A stretch of DNA of 64,000 bases from Penelope pileata (GCA_013396635.1 WBMW01002327.1:310915-374914), one strand, 5' to 3'; shown: positions 49,601 through 62,031, counted from the first letter of the stretch. Notes: generated from the sequence alone by a model not told the origin. Translations and numbers: made by a program.

Positions 49601-50843
49601 AGGCACCGCTCAGCCAAGTGACATGTTCCATGTAGAAGATAATGTGCTATATGAACTCAGTAACATGTACCAGAGGGGAGGAGAGTTTCAAAGAGCAGAG
49701 GAGAGCAAGGAATAATCCCAGAGGGTAGCACATGATGATATATGGCATGTGGCGGAAATAAGAGAATTAGATTGAATCTCGGGGAAGATTGAAGTTCTCC
49801 GTGAGGAGATAAATAGAATCTAAAACAAAGGGATTTGGTAGGAAGGAGCTACTTACAAGGCAATCATGTTGAAAGTGCCTAAGTGGGCAGCAAATCAGAC
49901 AGACGCATGCAACGCAATTGAAAAATAAAAGTATAAATGGCAATGTGATTTGGGCTGTGCTGCGACACGGAGGCAGGAAGGGACGCTCCTTCACACAGCA
50001 CACAGCCTGCTGGAAATCTTCAGGAGCCTTGATAGCAAAGCTGCTGCCATCAGAGGTGAAGAGGGAGGAGAACAGCACAGAGAAATTTGGGATGCAGAAG
50101 AGCGGGACCTACGCGGGAGGAGGATTAAGTTGGTCTGGCTGAGTGGCACCCAGCATGGGGACGGCTGATGGCAAACAGCTCAGGCAGGGAAACGCGGCAG
50201 ACCGTGAGCACAGCAAGACTGAGACTGATACACGAGATCTCGCCCTGAATTTCAGGGATAACAAAGGCCAGCAAAGCTGGTCCACCTGGGAGGGCATTTT
50301 GTCACGTAGGAGGCATTTGCCTGATTCCCCAATGACACAGCAAAAGGAACGAAGAGGAGCCTGCACGTCGTGCCGTGCATCATCCTGCTCTGCGGCAGAG
50401 AGGTCTTGGGACTACTGCTGGCCATGTCCAGGTCATGCACTGGAAGGAAGAGGGGCTGAGGTGCACCAGAAGGTTCTTCCATCTCTTCTTTCTTTCTTCG
50501 GCCCTGCCCCAAGGCAAGGCTTGCTCACTGGCTCACAGCGTCTCAAGTACTGGGGGTGGCCAGTGGGTGTCAGTTTTGCTCTATGAAGCAGCTGGTGGAG
50601 CTTCCCTTGTCTAAAGGAAGAAACTTACTTCTTAAAGAAGGCAGTGGAAAAAATCAGAGAGACGAACATTTCCATGTTGAGGAGGTCAGCCCCACACTTT
50701 GGTACTTTGTTTTTGTCACGGTTCTGTCTGCTTTGAGCAGTTGCATATAATAATTTGTAGGGAAATCTTAATTTTTCCTCTTTTAGTACCTCCAGTTTTA
50801 GAGTGATGACAACAAAGTGAGGGTTTTTCAACAGAGATCTTTC
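46691..50843. other. Intergenic DNA, no gene recognised
   Basis: This stretch contains short chance open frames on both strands and a small tandem motif (CCCTGATATCCT, twice) near 48,095-48,121. No splice-flanked coding segment, RNA gene or repeat family was recognised. Confidence 0.6.
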
Positions 50844-51183
50844 ATCTCAATATCAATATCTAAAGGGGAGCTATAAGAAAGAGAAGGACAGACTCTTTAG
50901 CAGGGTCTGCGGGGATAGGACAAGGGGGAATGGCTTTAAACTGAAAGAGGAAATTTAGGTTAGATTTAAGGAATAAGTTTTTTACAGTAAGGGTGGTGAA
51001 GCACTGGAACAGGTTGCCCAGAGAGGTGGTAGAAGCCCCATCCCTGGAGACATTCAGGGTCAGGCTGGACCAAGCTCTGAGCAACCTGATCTAGCTGTAG
51101 GTGTCCCTGTACATTGCAGGGGGGTTGGACTAGCTGACCTTTAAAGGTCCCTTCCAACTCTAAGGATTCTATGATTCTATGAT
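50844..51183 (+). repeat. CR1 LINE 3' end, about 340 bp, best preserved copy
   Basis: The copy runs through all the landmarks of a CR1 3' region in order: 'aaaggggagctataag', 'ataggacaagggggaatggc', 'ttaaactgaaagaggaaat', 'ggtggtgaagcactggaaca', 'ggttgcccagagaggtggta', 'gccccatccctggagacatt', 'gggggttggactagctgacc', 'ggtcccttccaactc', and the terminal 'attctatgattctatgat'. It is 5'-truncated with no reverse transcriptase domain. Confidence 0.93.
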
Positions 51184-54100
51184 CTCCCACAAGAAGAAGC
51201 CACCATCTGCAGTCAGAAGAACATTTTATTTCCGAAGGTCACATGTGCAAACGTGTAAAAACCTTTCATGAAAAAGCAGTGATAACCTCACAAAAGGGTC
51301 GTGATTATGTTATCAGCCAATGAAGGCAACTCAGTACAGCATGGAAATCACTTCATGATCAAGTCAGCGCTAAAGACCTATGGCTACTTCGGATACAGTG
51401 TCCATGCAAAAAAATCTTATTATAATGTATTTTAAGGATCATTTTCAATGCTATTTTTAACCAAACTTCGGAGCTAAAAGCAAAATTTTACCCCGTTGAA
51501 TTAAAAACCAAGCCAACAAACCAAAAACAGCAACAAGCCACTTCTAGAGGCGTTTGACTTTGTAATACAGTAAGTTGAGACACAGTGCTTCTACATGGCT
51601 CCACAATAAACTCTGCAAATGTTTTGCATCACGAAAGTTTCGTTCTGGGAAGAACTCTTTGGCATCGTGGCCCAAGCAATTCCGAGAAGAATTTTTAAGA
51701 CAAAGATGATGATCTTACTATCTGCAAAGTTCTTTTTCTACGGATGTCCTGATTATAATCCTGTAAACCCTGAATCTTTATTTTTCAGCGTAGATTTTAG
51801 ACTGGGTCTTTTCAGCTGAAGTCAGTAGGAAAACTTCTGTTGATATTCGTGATATAAGCTCAGGTCTACTGTGACATCTCTAACCCTGGTTCCACTCAAA
51901 ATCTTAATTAGAAAAAATGTTGTTCATAATCAGCAAGTAACATTTGTTCTTCCAGATCTCAGAAAGAATGACCATGTTTTACCAGAAGCCAGGAGGAAAA
52001 GATGATATTTGCAATAGAGAGACCGAATGATGTCTTCATTGATTTGAATCCTCTAAGAAGAACTAGAAAATGGAAACACCTCCCTCTGAAAAACAAAGAA
52101 ACAAACAGGAAAAATGATGCATTTTCAAATCACAAGAATGAAATTATGTTTTCTTTGCTTGCACGTGTGGGCAATGTCCAGATGTAGAGAAATGTTGTTT
52201 CTTTGCTGGAGTAAAATAAGAACAATAAATAAAACTTTGAGAAATGAAGAAATCCTCACCACCAAGCAAAACGATCTGAAAAAAAGGCCGTGAGCCGCTG
52301 TATCAGTTCTGCTGCTGGAGAGAGACAGCAGAATGCGTTACAATGAAAATTAACACCCAGCTCTTAAAGGCTGTGGTCAAACACTGTTTAATGTAACACT
52401 GACAGCAGAGTAAAAAGATGCTAATGTTTTATTTTAATGATCTAAATTGTTGCCTGTGGTTAATCAAAGTTAACCTGACTCCACTTTGAAGGTGATTATG
52501 TGGCCAGTTAATTTAAGGTGACCGTATCTCCACAATCAAATGCCAGGACACTTGCATGATGACACTTCAGGCACAAAAGAGGCACACAGAAGCCCCATTT
52601 TTAAAATGTTCTCTTCTATATGCTCACATGGCCTCCATCACAGCCACATCCAAGTCCCTGCCCTCTCCCTGAGGCATTCATGATTCTCAGCACAGTTGAC
52701 ATAGGGAAATAAACATCACCAGTTTCACTTCTAGGTGAAGAACTGAAGTCTGAATGAGGATGTTCACCCACTGTAAGTGCAACTTAGCCCTGCTGATTTC
52801 TCCAGCCTCTCTGTGTAGCCAGTGGGGAAAGAAATGCTCCTCTGGAGAGTGACTACAAGCAGGAATTTAATTTTGGTGCTTGAAGTTGCAATCTGGATGG
52901 ATCAGTCTTTTTCTGTGGACTCCAGAAGCAGCCTGAGAATACGAGGCCAAATGGGGCTGAGTACCCGTTGTAAATGGAGCAGGAGATGGACACCCTGCTC
53001 TGGGACGCTCCTCCAGAGCAGGGAACTGAAGGCAATGATCCAGGCCTAAGTTCAGCCTCCAGGCTGTGCTCTGAGATGATACAGTGTCAGCCTTGGCTCA
53101 ACTGTGCTTCTTCTGGAGGGGGAGAGCTGGGCGTTTCTGTTTTCTCAGACAATTTTACACTCTGGTTTCATCACTCATGGGATTCTGACAACACTTTCTG
53201 CGGTGATTAACAAACTGGTTTGGATGGCAGCTCTTCACCCACCCTGATCCCTGCAGACACGGTCCTTCACACCAAAGTGATTGCACTGAGTCAATGCATT
53301 GCTCTGAGCAGCGCTGACCGGAGGAGAACGGGGCAGAGGGGGCTGAGCCCTGCCCTGCTCCCTTGCAGCAGGTCATGGCACGGCCACACGCCTTCAGGAG
53401 ATGGTGTCAGCCTGGAAGATGCCCCAAAGCCTCTCCCTGGCTCCCTGAAAGCACCAGTGTGATGCTGGAAAAGGGGTGAAGGGGTATGGCCAAGGACTAA
53501 CGATGGTGAAGTACATCCTGGTAAATCCGTGCTGACCTTCTGGGGTCACAGGGTGGGCACTGCCTGATGAGGTCCCTGCCCTGGTGGCCTGGGGCTTCCC
53601 TGGGGCCACTGGTGCAGGCTGCTCTCTGAGGGGCAGCCTGGGTTCACAGAGAGAATGTTCTTATCCCTCAAATCTTTGCCAAGTTTTAGAGAAGAACAGT
53701 AGTGAAAACTCTTTTCAAGCTCAGAAATGTGCACGTGGGGTGACTTTATCTATTCTATCTTTCACACAGTGTGAGAAGTACGAATACAGCTGTAGCACAC
53801 CAGGCTGAGCCCAAAGGTCAGTGTCAGAAGCCTTACAGGACCTGTTCCCATGCTGCTTGCAGCCTAATTTGGTAGCATCAAGAAAGGTGTTGATAAATGT
53901 CTTCTGTTCTGTAGAAGCCCCTTCAAACCTCACTGGAGGCGTTTGACCTTTTGAGATTCATGGTAATTCTGTCAAACAGAGATGTAAGGAGGACTCCATC
54001 ACCACCACATTTTTAAACGCTGCCACACCGTGAGTCTGGGCATTTGTCGCTGAACGGTCGCTGGTACTTTGCACTGCTAAACCCAACAGGCACCTGCAAT

Positions 54101-57100
54101 TTTTATCGAATTTTGGCCCGAGCTGCATTGCCTAAATGCCTCCATCCTCCAGTAAATTAAATACATCCAGCACACTTTTGTGTCAGCTGCTTGATGCACT
54201 TGATACCACTCTGCTGTTCCCTGCTCAGCATTGGACATACACAGTTCTGTTGGCACTGAGATTTTGAGCCATAAGCAAAGTATGTACTCTTAATTTTGGT
54301 GAAATACTGAGTGGGATGCCAGGTCATGAATAAATCCTCACTGAGCTCAGTGCTGTGCAAAGAAGAGAGACGAGCTCGTGTCATAATTAAAAGTTGTTAG
54401 GACACTTCAGAATCACCGTACCTCGTAAGTGAGGTATCCATGTACATTTATATCTCCATAATAAAAGAGAAAACCTGTATACTTTTACTGTTGATAATAA
54501 AACATAAAAGATGATACTATTTTCCAAGTAAAGTGGATATAGCAGTCGGAGTACATGGGGAGGGCGAGCCTTGTTTTCTGGTACCCTTTTGGTTTATAGA
54601 CACACCTCAAGTTGCTCACATTATAGAAGGAAGCAGAATTTGTTGTGAAAATCGTCTCACGCAGAGCACACCGAATTCAGGTGGAGAGTGCAGAGCAGGA
54701 GCTGGTGCCCTCCTAAGAATCAAACACTGTGTCCTAATGAATAAAGCTCTAACAGGAGCGATAAGAGAAGGAAATGCAGCAACCATGTGATATATTAGCA
54801 GAATGTCTTACAAAGTCCCCCACAAAGCATCCGCTGCTCTTGAAAAGCCCAACAAGCCCAAGTGAGAAACTATTCACAAATTTAGTATTCAGATTACATA
54901 CTCTGTCTTTTCAACTGCTCTCTGTACAATGAATGCCTGTACAACTACAGTAACAGACACAGATCTACAGTTTCTGTGGCCTTTGAGCTATTATGAGCAT
55001 TGTGCCTCTCCATAAATTACATCTGCATGTCCTGAAAATACCAACTGTTTTAATAGGAATTAATCTATAGGCTTTTATCCTGGTGAAATACAAGGGGTGC
55101 AGTATGTCGAGTCCCTTTTAAAATTAATAGGGTATGGCCTGAAAATATTCAAGGATGTTCATTATTTTCTTTATAGGTCTCTTTATGGGTGCATATAAGC
55201 ATAAAACAGTGCCTTATTGTAGTAAGGAGGAGGAGATGGAATACTGAATAGATTAGTGCTTATATGGTTTTAGATTGCCCAACACAGTTAAGTAAAGAAA
55301 GGTCTACATTTGTCCTGCTCAAAGTATATTGGGATTCGATCCAATTTGTCATCAAAGTACCCCTTCTTGGGCAGAGAAGAGAGGGTTCAGTCTAAAGGCA
55401 CGAAAGCTGACCCTGGGGCTCTGTTGGTCGGTGGTGTTTGTAGCAGCCCGAGGCAGCAGTCATGCCTTTTTTAATTTGCTAAATCTAAATAAACCTGGAG
55501 CCTTTGCTGAGATAAGCTATTATTGACGTGAATACCTAACGCAAGCTTTTGGGGAGCTAACTCCTAGAATACTTTCACCTTGCAAAAGCACACGAGAAAA
55601 GGAGAATCAGATCATTTAAAGCAGAATTTACATAAAAAGCCTTTTTGTCTGTTTGGAATAATAATTCACACACGCACACACACACGCAGGTTAAATGCAT
55701 ATACAGTTAAATGCTTTGCTGAAAACAGCCCAAGCCCATCGCTGACCTACTGAAGTAGTAAGGAATTATTTCTCCTCCCAGCATCCCTGTGAGATGGGGC
55801 AGCTCTGTCCCTCCAGCACAGCAGGGGGGACTGAGGCCCACAGTCACCCTGGGGCGATGACAGGGCTCAGGACTGGGTGGGTGGCTGCCCACACAGCCTG
55901 TGAACCCCAGGGCAGCCAGGCTGTTGTGGCAGGGTGCTGCCCAGAGTAGGCAGGGCTGTCTGAGGGCTGCTTCGGTCCTGTGGATGGAAACAGAGGGGAA
56001 AGGAGCTCCAGAAAAGACTCTCCATTTGCCCGAGTGGCTTCTATAGCGTGGCAGAAGTCTGTGGCAAAGCTGAGAATTGATTTCAGGCCCTGAAGAAAAA
56101 CCTCTCATTGTGTTGTTCGCTGCAATTTAAAAACGGAGCTGAAATGCAGAGGAATAATGTCTTGGCTGAAATAGATAGAGGACCTCTGGCCACGGTTGGA
56201 TGTGAACACTGGTCTCCTGATCCCCAAACCACCACTTGAGCCTCAGGATCATTACAGCTACTCCGGAGTATAATCTGGGGGCAGGTGTGTGTATGTGGTT
56301 GCTGGAAATCACTGGAGCTCTCACTGCAGCCCCTGAGCTGCGGCAGAGCTGAATTTTGCCAAGAAAACAGGGATTCACCCCCGTGCCTGTATTGCTGTAC
56401 TGAAGATGCTCTCACCTCTGCAGTTCTTGGACTTAAATTAATTTTTAAGGGTGACTCATTTCACTTTAGTGCCTGCCCCCCCTGCTTTTCCCTTGGTCAC
56501 TCCTGCCTGTTGTCACAGTTTCGTTTGGTTTTCAAAGCTCATGGAGCAGCAGGATTAAAACCAGGAATAATTACTGTAGAGGATGGGTCTGGCTTTTCCC
56601 ATCAGCTTCCATGACTCAAGCCAGTTCCAACAGCTTTGGGAGAAAAGCTGTTAGTTATTAAATTATTACCTGTAAGGAGAGCCAGCTGGAAGCTTTCAGC
56701 TTTCAACGTTTTGATGAAAAGCGTCATAAAAATCTTCACAACAAAACTTCCAGCATTTCGACGACACTTTTTGCATTTACCCACGCTTTCCAACGCCTCG
56801 TGAGGGCTATCAAAAGCCGCTGAGATCTGTGTCCCGGGAATTCTGACCCCCTCAACATGAAAAAAAAGTGCAAAAAACCAAAGTGTTTGTTGAATGAATT
56901 CATTGGGACAGCTTTTGGGAAGTCGCTTTCCATCTGGAGGAGAGTCCACAAGGAGAGTTACTCCGGCGTAGCCGTTAGGTGTAATTACACAGCTAGAGCT
57001 ACGCCGGTCTATGCTGGGAGGTAGGCAAGCCAAGTCTAGTTGCTGAAATGTAGGCGTGGGAAAGAAGAAGTCTGCTTTCTAGGCTCAGCTCTGAGCACTG

Positions 57101-57540
57101 CTCTTCGTGGCCTTGGGCCAGTCCCCTAACCCTTCTGCCTCCTTCCTATGCAAAATGAGAAGAGTTAAATCAACCCGCTTCTCAGATGTGGTGTCATGAC
57201 TAATTGGCTAAAATTTGTAGTGCTGGGGAGAGAGCTATTAGCTTGGCTCTTTTTTTTTTTTTCACTGTGTTTTTAAAAGTGGAGGTTCGTTGCGTTGTCT
57301 CCCTCTCCTAGGGTGGCTTTGTCACTGCAAAGAAAAGCGTCATTCGATGCCAAGTGGCTGAGCCAACGACACCTGGGTTTTCTGCACAACGTGATCTCAG
57401 TATCACACCTGCATGTAGCGGGAGCAAGAACTGAAGTTGTAGTTAATATTTTCTTTGAACACAGAACTTAGAGGCACCTAAAGCCTTGCACAAAGGATGT
57501 GGGCACACAGGTTCTCTGCTCAGTAAATCCTGAAGCTCTC
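51184..57540. other. Intergenic DNA, no gene recognised
   Basis: The first part (51.2-52.7 kb) is AT-rich; 52.8-53.7 kb is more GC-rich, with many overlapping short open frames; the rest is mixed. No recognisable exon was found on either strand. A CA microsatellite lies at 55,667-55,687. Confidence 0.6.
55667..55687. repeat. (CA)n microsatellite with CG interruptions
   Basis: A 21-bp CA run interrupted by CG steps, with no associated feature. Confidence 0.9.
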
Positions 57541-57592
57541 CAGCTTGGACTAGACAATCTCCAGAGGTCCCTTCCAACCCCTGTGATTCTGA
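57541..57592 (+). repeat. Short CR1-like 3'-end fragment
   Basis: It reads 'cagcttggactagacaatct', 'ccagaggtcccttccaaccc' and 'ctgtgattct', the end of a CR1-type element. About 50 bp is recognisable. Confidence 0.75.
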
Positions 57593-57903
57593 AGAAATAT
57601 GTGTATTGCTCCCACCTGCTGATCAGCGTAGGTAGAGGATAGCTCCCTGCCAGCTCCTCTGCTGGGTGACACGGCTTGGGGGTGGACATGCAGCCTGAAT
57701 TTTAATGCTTCCTACTGTTTGTGCCTAACTTTCTACATTCAAATTGCTTTATAACCTCTGTACACAACACACACCACCAGAGGATTTGTTCACTAACAGC
57801 GGCAGCACCATGGCCACCTGCATCCCACTGTCCAGCTACAGCCATGGGGACAGCCCCATCACGCTCCACCCAGGGCCTGGAAGGTCCTGGTGAGGAGATG
57901 CCG

Positions 57904-58490
57904 AGGACATGGTGAGGAGATGCCGAGTGCCCACTGCCAGCATCACTATGGGAAATGGGAGCAGAGGGAGTGAGTGCTGTGGGCACGGCCACCTCAGTGT
58001 GGGTGAGCCCTGGGCTCTGTGGGACCCAATGGGCTGTGCAGGACCCAATGGGTTCTTTGGGACCCAATGGGCTCTTTGGGATCGATGAGCTCTGGGCTAT
58101 GTGGGACTCAGTGGGCTGTGTAGGACCCGAGGGGCTCCGATGGAGGACCGATGGGCTCTGTGGGACTGATGGGCTCTGGGCTGTGTGGAACCCAATGGGC
58201 TGTGTGGGATCGATGGGCTCTGGGCTGTGTGGAACCCAATGTGCTCTAGGCTGTCTCCTCGGTGGGACGTGAGCATCGCTTTGGCCTTTCTGTGAGGTGA
58301 GGATTATTGTCCTCAGGGGGACAGCACTGTTGTTCCCCTCTCTCCACCACATCGAGCACGGGAGGTGGGGGAAGCACCACGGGAAGGCTTTATTTCAACC
58401 GGGCATTCCCTTCGAGCGCAACGTGGGGAGGAAGAAAGCAGCGATTACCTCACGTTCCATCGGGACGCGGCTCGGAGCCCTTCCCCGCGG
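57904..58490 (+). repeat. Duplicated block, copy 1 (probable contig end)
   Basis: This 587-bp block begins 'aggacatggtgaggagatg' and ends 'cccttccccgcgg'. It recurs almost identically at 58,492-59,166, directly after a single N at 58,491. It contains a GC-rich minisatellite and then a unique stretch. The repeat of unique sequence and the lone N at the join point to two overlapping contig ends that were not merged. Confidence 0.92.
58006..58245. repeat. GC-rich minisatellite, copy 1
   Basis: Imperfect units of roughly 18-40 bp built from 'gggacccaatgggctctttg', 'gatgggctctgggctgtgtg' and similar. Long open frames on both strands (Pro/Ser/Gln-rich on the minus strand) come only from the repeat and are not genes. 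Confidence 0.88.
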
Positions 58491-58491
58491 N

Positions 58492-59166
58492 AGGACATGG
58501 TGAGGAGATGCCGAGTGCCCACTGCCAGCATCACTATGGGAAATGGGAGCAGAGGGAGTGAGTGCTGTGGGCACGGCCACCTCAGTGTGGGTGAGCCCTG
58601 GGCTCTGTGGGACCCAATGGGCTGTGCAGGACCCAATGGGTTCTTTGGGACCCAATGGGCTCTTTGGGACCGATGAGCTCTGGGCTGTGTGGTACCCAAT
58701 GAGCTGTGTGGGATTGATGGGCTCTGAGCCGAGTGGGACCCAATGGGCTCTTTGGGATCGATGAGCTCTGGGCTATGTGGGACTCAGTGGGCTGTGTAGG
58801 ACCCGAGGGGCTCCGATGGAGGACCGATGGGCTCTGTGGGACTGATGGGCTCTGGGCTGTGTGGAACCCAATGGGCTGTGTGGGATCGATGGGCTCTGGG
58901 CTGTGTGGAACCCAATGTGCTCTAGGCTGTCTCCTCGGTGGGACGTGAGCATCGCTTTGGCCTTTCTGTGAGGTGAGGATTATTGTCCTCAGGGGGACAG
59001 CACTGTTGTTCCCCTCTCTCCACCACATCGAGCACGGGAGGTGGGGGAAGCACCACGGGAAGGCTTTATTTCAACCGGGCATTCCCTTCGAGCGCAACGT
59101 GGGGAGGAAGAAAGCAGCGATTACCTCACGTTCCATCGGGACGCGGCTCGGAGCCCTTCCCCGCGG
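58492..59166 (+). repeat. Duplicated block, copy 2 (probable contig start), 88 bp longer
   Basis: This 675-bp block matches 57,904-58,490 except for about 88 extra bases of minisatellite around 58,670-58,757. The length difference is what two alleles of a variable-number repeat would give. Sequence to its right (from 59,167) has no counterpart after copy 1. Confidence 0.9.
58594..58921. repeat. GC-rich minisatellite, copy 2 (longer allele)
   Basis: Same unit family as the array at 58,006-58,245, with additional units including 'ggtacccaatgagctgtg' and 'gatgggctctgagccgagtg'. Confidence 0.88.
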
Positions 59167-59246
59167 GCAGCGCGGCGCGGGGCACGGCTTAAAAATAGAA
59201 GCGCTGAATCACGGCCCCGCGCCCCGCTTCGCCCTCCTCCTCCTCC

Positions 59247-59594
59247 NNNNNNNNNNNNNNNNNNNNNNNNNNNNNNNNNNNNNNNNNNNNNNNNNNNNNN
59301 NNNNNNNNNNNNNNNNNNNNNNNNNNNNNNNNNNNNNNNNNNNNNNNNNNNNNNNNNNNNNNNNNNNNNNNNNNNNNNNNNNNNNNNNNNNNNNNNNNNN
59401 NNNNNNNNNNNNNNNNNNNNNNNNNNNNNNNNNNNNNNNNNNNNNNNNNNNNNNNNNNNNNNNNNNNNNNNNNNNNNNNNNNNNNNNNNNNNNNNNNNNN
59501 NNNNNNNNNNNNNNNNNNNNNNNNNNNNNNNNNNNNNNNNNNNNNNNNNNNNNNNNNNNNNNNNNNNNNNNNNNNNNNNNNNNNNNNNNNNNNN
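59247..59594. other. Assembly gap (348 N)
   Basis: A run of 348 N lies inside the CpG island, flanked by (TCC)n-rich DNA on the left and CpG-rich DNA on the right. The true length is unknown. Part of the IKZF2 promoter or first exon may be missing. Confidence 0.99.
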
Positions 59595-60299
59595 CTGTCC
59601 CAGGCTAACCCTGCTCTCCGAAGATGGAGGAAGTGCCGGCAGGATTACCCTTAGCGACCGCGCCGCTGCCTCAGTTTCCATAGGCGGCCGCACACAGCCC
59701 CGCCGGGCGCGGGGCGGCGGCACTCACAAAACACAAACAAAAGGGGCATGGAAGTGACCCACCGCCTGCGCGGCTGAGGTAAATCTGCGCCTGGCGTCCC
59801 CCCCCGCCCCGCTCCCCTCTCCCTTCGCTTCCCGGGGGGCCCCGAGCCGGGCGCGCAGCTCCCCGGCGCCGGGCGGGGCGACTTGTTGCTGCCGTCCCCT
59901 CAGGAGCGCCGTGGAATTGGCCGTGAGCAGCCCCCGGCAGCCCCGCGCGGCGGCGGTCCGTCGGCGGTCCGTTACTCGGCCCAACTGCCATTTCCCTCAG
60001 CGCCCGCCGCCACCTGCGGCCCTGCGGCCGCGCTCGGGCGGAGGGGAACGGGGAGGCGGCGGCGAGGGGAGGGGGAATAAACGGTGTTAAAAATAAATGC
60101 AACAGCAGGCAGGGCTCGGGCCACGGTGACAGGTCGCTGCGGGCGGGTCCCGGGGGCAGCCCGGGAAGTTGGTGCCGCTGCGGCCCCCCCGAGCCCCGAG
60201 GAACCGGTGGATCAAGTTTTTCTCTCTCTCTCTCCCCGGTTAATCGCATTGCTGCAGCACCGGCTGACCTCCCTCCCTCTCCTCCCTCCCTCTCTCCCT

Positions 60300-60382
60300 T
60301 TTTGTTCTTCATCTTCCTTGAAAGTATGTGCCGTCGCTGAGCGGCTCCCAGCCCCGCGCTGCCCGGCTCCGCATGCCCACCT
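60300..60382 (+). other. IKZF2: Probable 3' part of IKZF2 noncoding exon 1
   Basis: The only consensus donor I see in the CpG island is CACCT|GTAAGTG, with the exon ending at 60,382. Joining it to the acceptor at 62,016/62,017 gives a 5' UTR exon followed by the coding exon, the usual arrangement for this gene. The 5' limit is not known; 60,300 is a placeholder. An ATG at 60,373 in this exon would open a short upstream frame. Alternative first exons remain possible. Confidence 0.45.
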
Positions 60383-62016
60383 GTAAGTGCCGCCCCCTCC
60401 GTGTCTGCAGCCCCCAGGGAGAGCCTGAGGGGTCCCCCCCGCAGCCTTAAAAACGGGGAGCAAACTTTCTCCCTCCCCTCCCTCCTCCTCCTCCTCCTCT
60501 TGGCTTTCAGGAATAAACAAAACCCCGAGCGGTGCTTTAATTTTGCTCAGGGATGGCTCTTTTTGTCTTCCTTCCTCTTCCTCCTCCCTGCTTTCCCCTG
60601 GCTCCATTGGCTGGGGGGAGCTTTCCCTGTTGCTTCTGATGTCTCTCTCTTTTCCTCAGTGTGTGCCTGCCTACCTGGACTGGGGGGAAGAGAAGGTAAT
60701 TTGGAAGGGCTTGAGGAAGTGGCTTGCCCGTTTGGGAAACTTTTTGGAGATTTTTTTTTAAAAAAAAAAAAAAAAGAAAAAACAAACATGTATAGTTCAG
60801 GCTTGATGTATTTAAGAACAATTNGGAAAAAAAAAAATCAGTCCTTGGAAGAGAGTTTGGTAGCAGCCGGGCAGGTTGAAATTTAAGTGTTATGTGCTGA
60901 ATGCCTTGGGAATTTGATCTGCTTTATACCAAAGAAGAACAGAGAGAAAAGTATTTATTTATTGGGGGAAAGGCGGGAGGAAAGCGGGTTGAGGGAGGGG
61001 GAGGGAAGTGGTTTTGGAGACAAGAAGTGAAGCTGCCTGTTTTCCAGTAAGTAATGGAGAAATTCCAGGAGCCAGGGCTAAATATACTTGGCGATCAATA
61101 CAGAAATGGCTCATTGTGAATAATTTAGCTGCCTGGTGCAGTGAGAGTTTTGAAACTAAAGGCAAAAAAGAGGCCGTGGAGGGAGAGAGGAAATAAAATT
61201 CTCCTCTGGTCATGTCAGTTTCTTAACTTTTCCACTTAAAAGAACATAGTTATGATTATTGATCTCGCTTTTTTTTTTTTTTTCTCAATATATATCAAAT
61301 GATAGCTAGGGGGTGACATTCTATACAGTTACTTGGGTTTCTGGAAAGTAATAGCTTGTTCTGTGTCAGCAAAGTGCTCCCAGAAACTTTCAGATTGCTT
61401 CATGCCACAAAATGCATGGTCTGGGAGCACCGGGGGTGATGCTCGGCCCCGCGCTGGGGCAGAGCAGCGAGGGGAGGAGGAACAGGTGCGTGTGCAGGTG
61501 TGTGTGTGCTGCTGTGAGACGAGGCATCCAAGAGCACTCTGCCAGGGGCACGGGCACCCAGCGCTTTGTTTTGTGCAGCACAGGATGGAGTCTCCTGGAG
61601 TACGTGAGAAAAGAGCAGTTGCTAATAGTGTCGGTCTCCTCCAAGTGTGTTCTGGCTGGGAGAGCTGATAATTGGTAAAGCGTTACAATCCCTGCTTGGA
61701 TGAGACGAGTGGAAACAGGGAGGGAAAGAAAAAAGCTCAAGTCAGGTAAAAATACGAGTAGGGGACAGAGAGGGTTTTGGTCAGAGGGAGAAGATCCCAG
61801 CTCAGCCTGCCCAGGGGACAGCTGCATTTCTCAGCTCAGCTAATTTGCAGGAAGGGTTCGGTGATTTGCAAACGAGTGCATGCACTACACTTGTGTGTTT
61901 CTCTAGGCAATGGTTGCAACAGCAGTAAAATGGGTAACTACTTAGGGCTTTAAGTTTAATCGTTTAATGGTTGATACTGACAGGCGTCTTTGAGGGTGTA
62001 CTTTTCTGCCTTGCAG
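60383..62016 (+). other. IKZF2: IKZF2 intron 1 (5' UTR intron)
   Basis: About 1.6 kb between the predicted noncoding exon and the first coding exon. It contains T/A homopolymer runs, a single unresolved base at 60,824 next to A runs, and a short GT-rich stretch near 61,490-61,510. No coding sequence was recognised. Confidence 0.5.
60824..60824. other. Single unresolved base (N)
   Basis: A lone N just before a run of A, probably homopolymer uncertainty. Confidence 0.9.
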
Positions 62017-62031
62017 CACTGCACTTTGACT

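Larger units (their letters stand above)
59100..60460. promoter_or_regulatory. IKZF2: CpG island promoter region of IKZF2 (partly in a gap)
   Basis: Dense CpG and GC-rich sequence flanks the assembly gap and continues to about 60,460, directly upstream of the IKZF2 coding exons on the plus strand. It should hold the IKZF2 promoter and first exon. CT-rich tracts (60,219-60,235 and 60,268-60,302) lie near its 3' end. No clear TATA box was identified. Because 348 bases are missing, the transcription start cannot be placed. Large open frames here come from composition and from N runs. Confidence 0.75.

Noticed and set aside
57702..58352. 216-codon minus-strand frame rich in Pro, Ser and Gln
   Set aside because: The frame is produced by the minisatellite units, repeats in the second copy, and has no start context or splice evidence.
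58973..59757. Open frames of 200 codons or more across the gap
   Set aside because: Most of their length is unknown bases, so the frames are artefacts.
59671..60312. 213-codon minus-strand frame in the IKZF2 CpG island
   Set aside because: Composition-driven frame on the strand opposite the known gene, with no recognisable domain.
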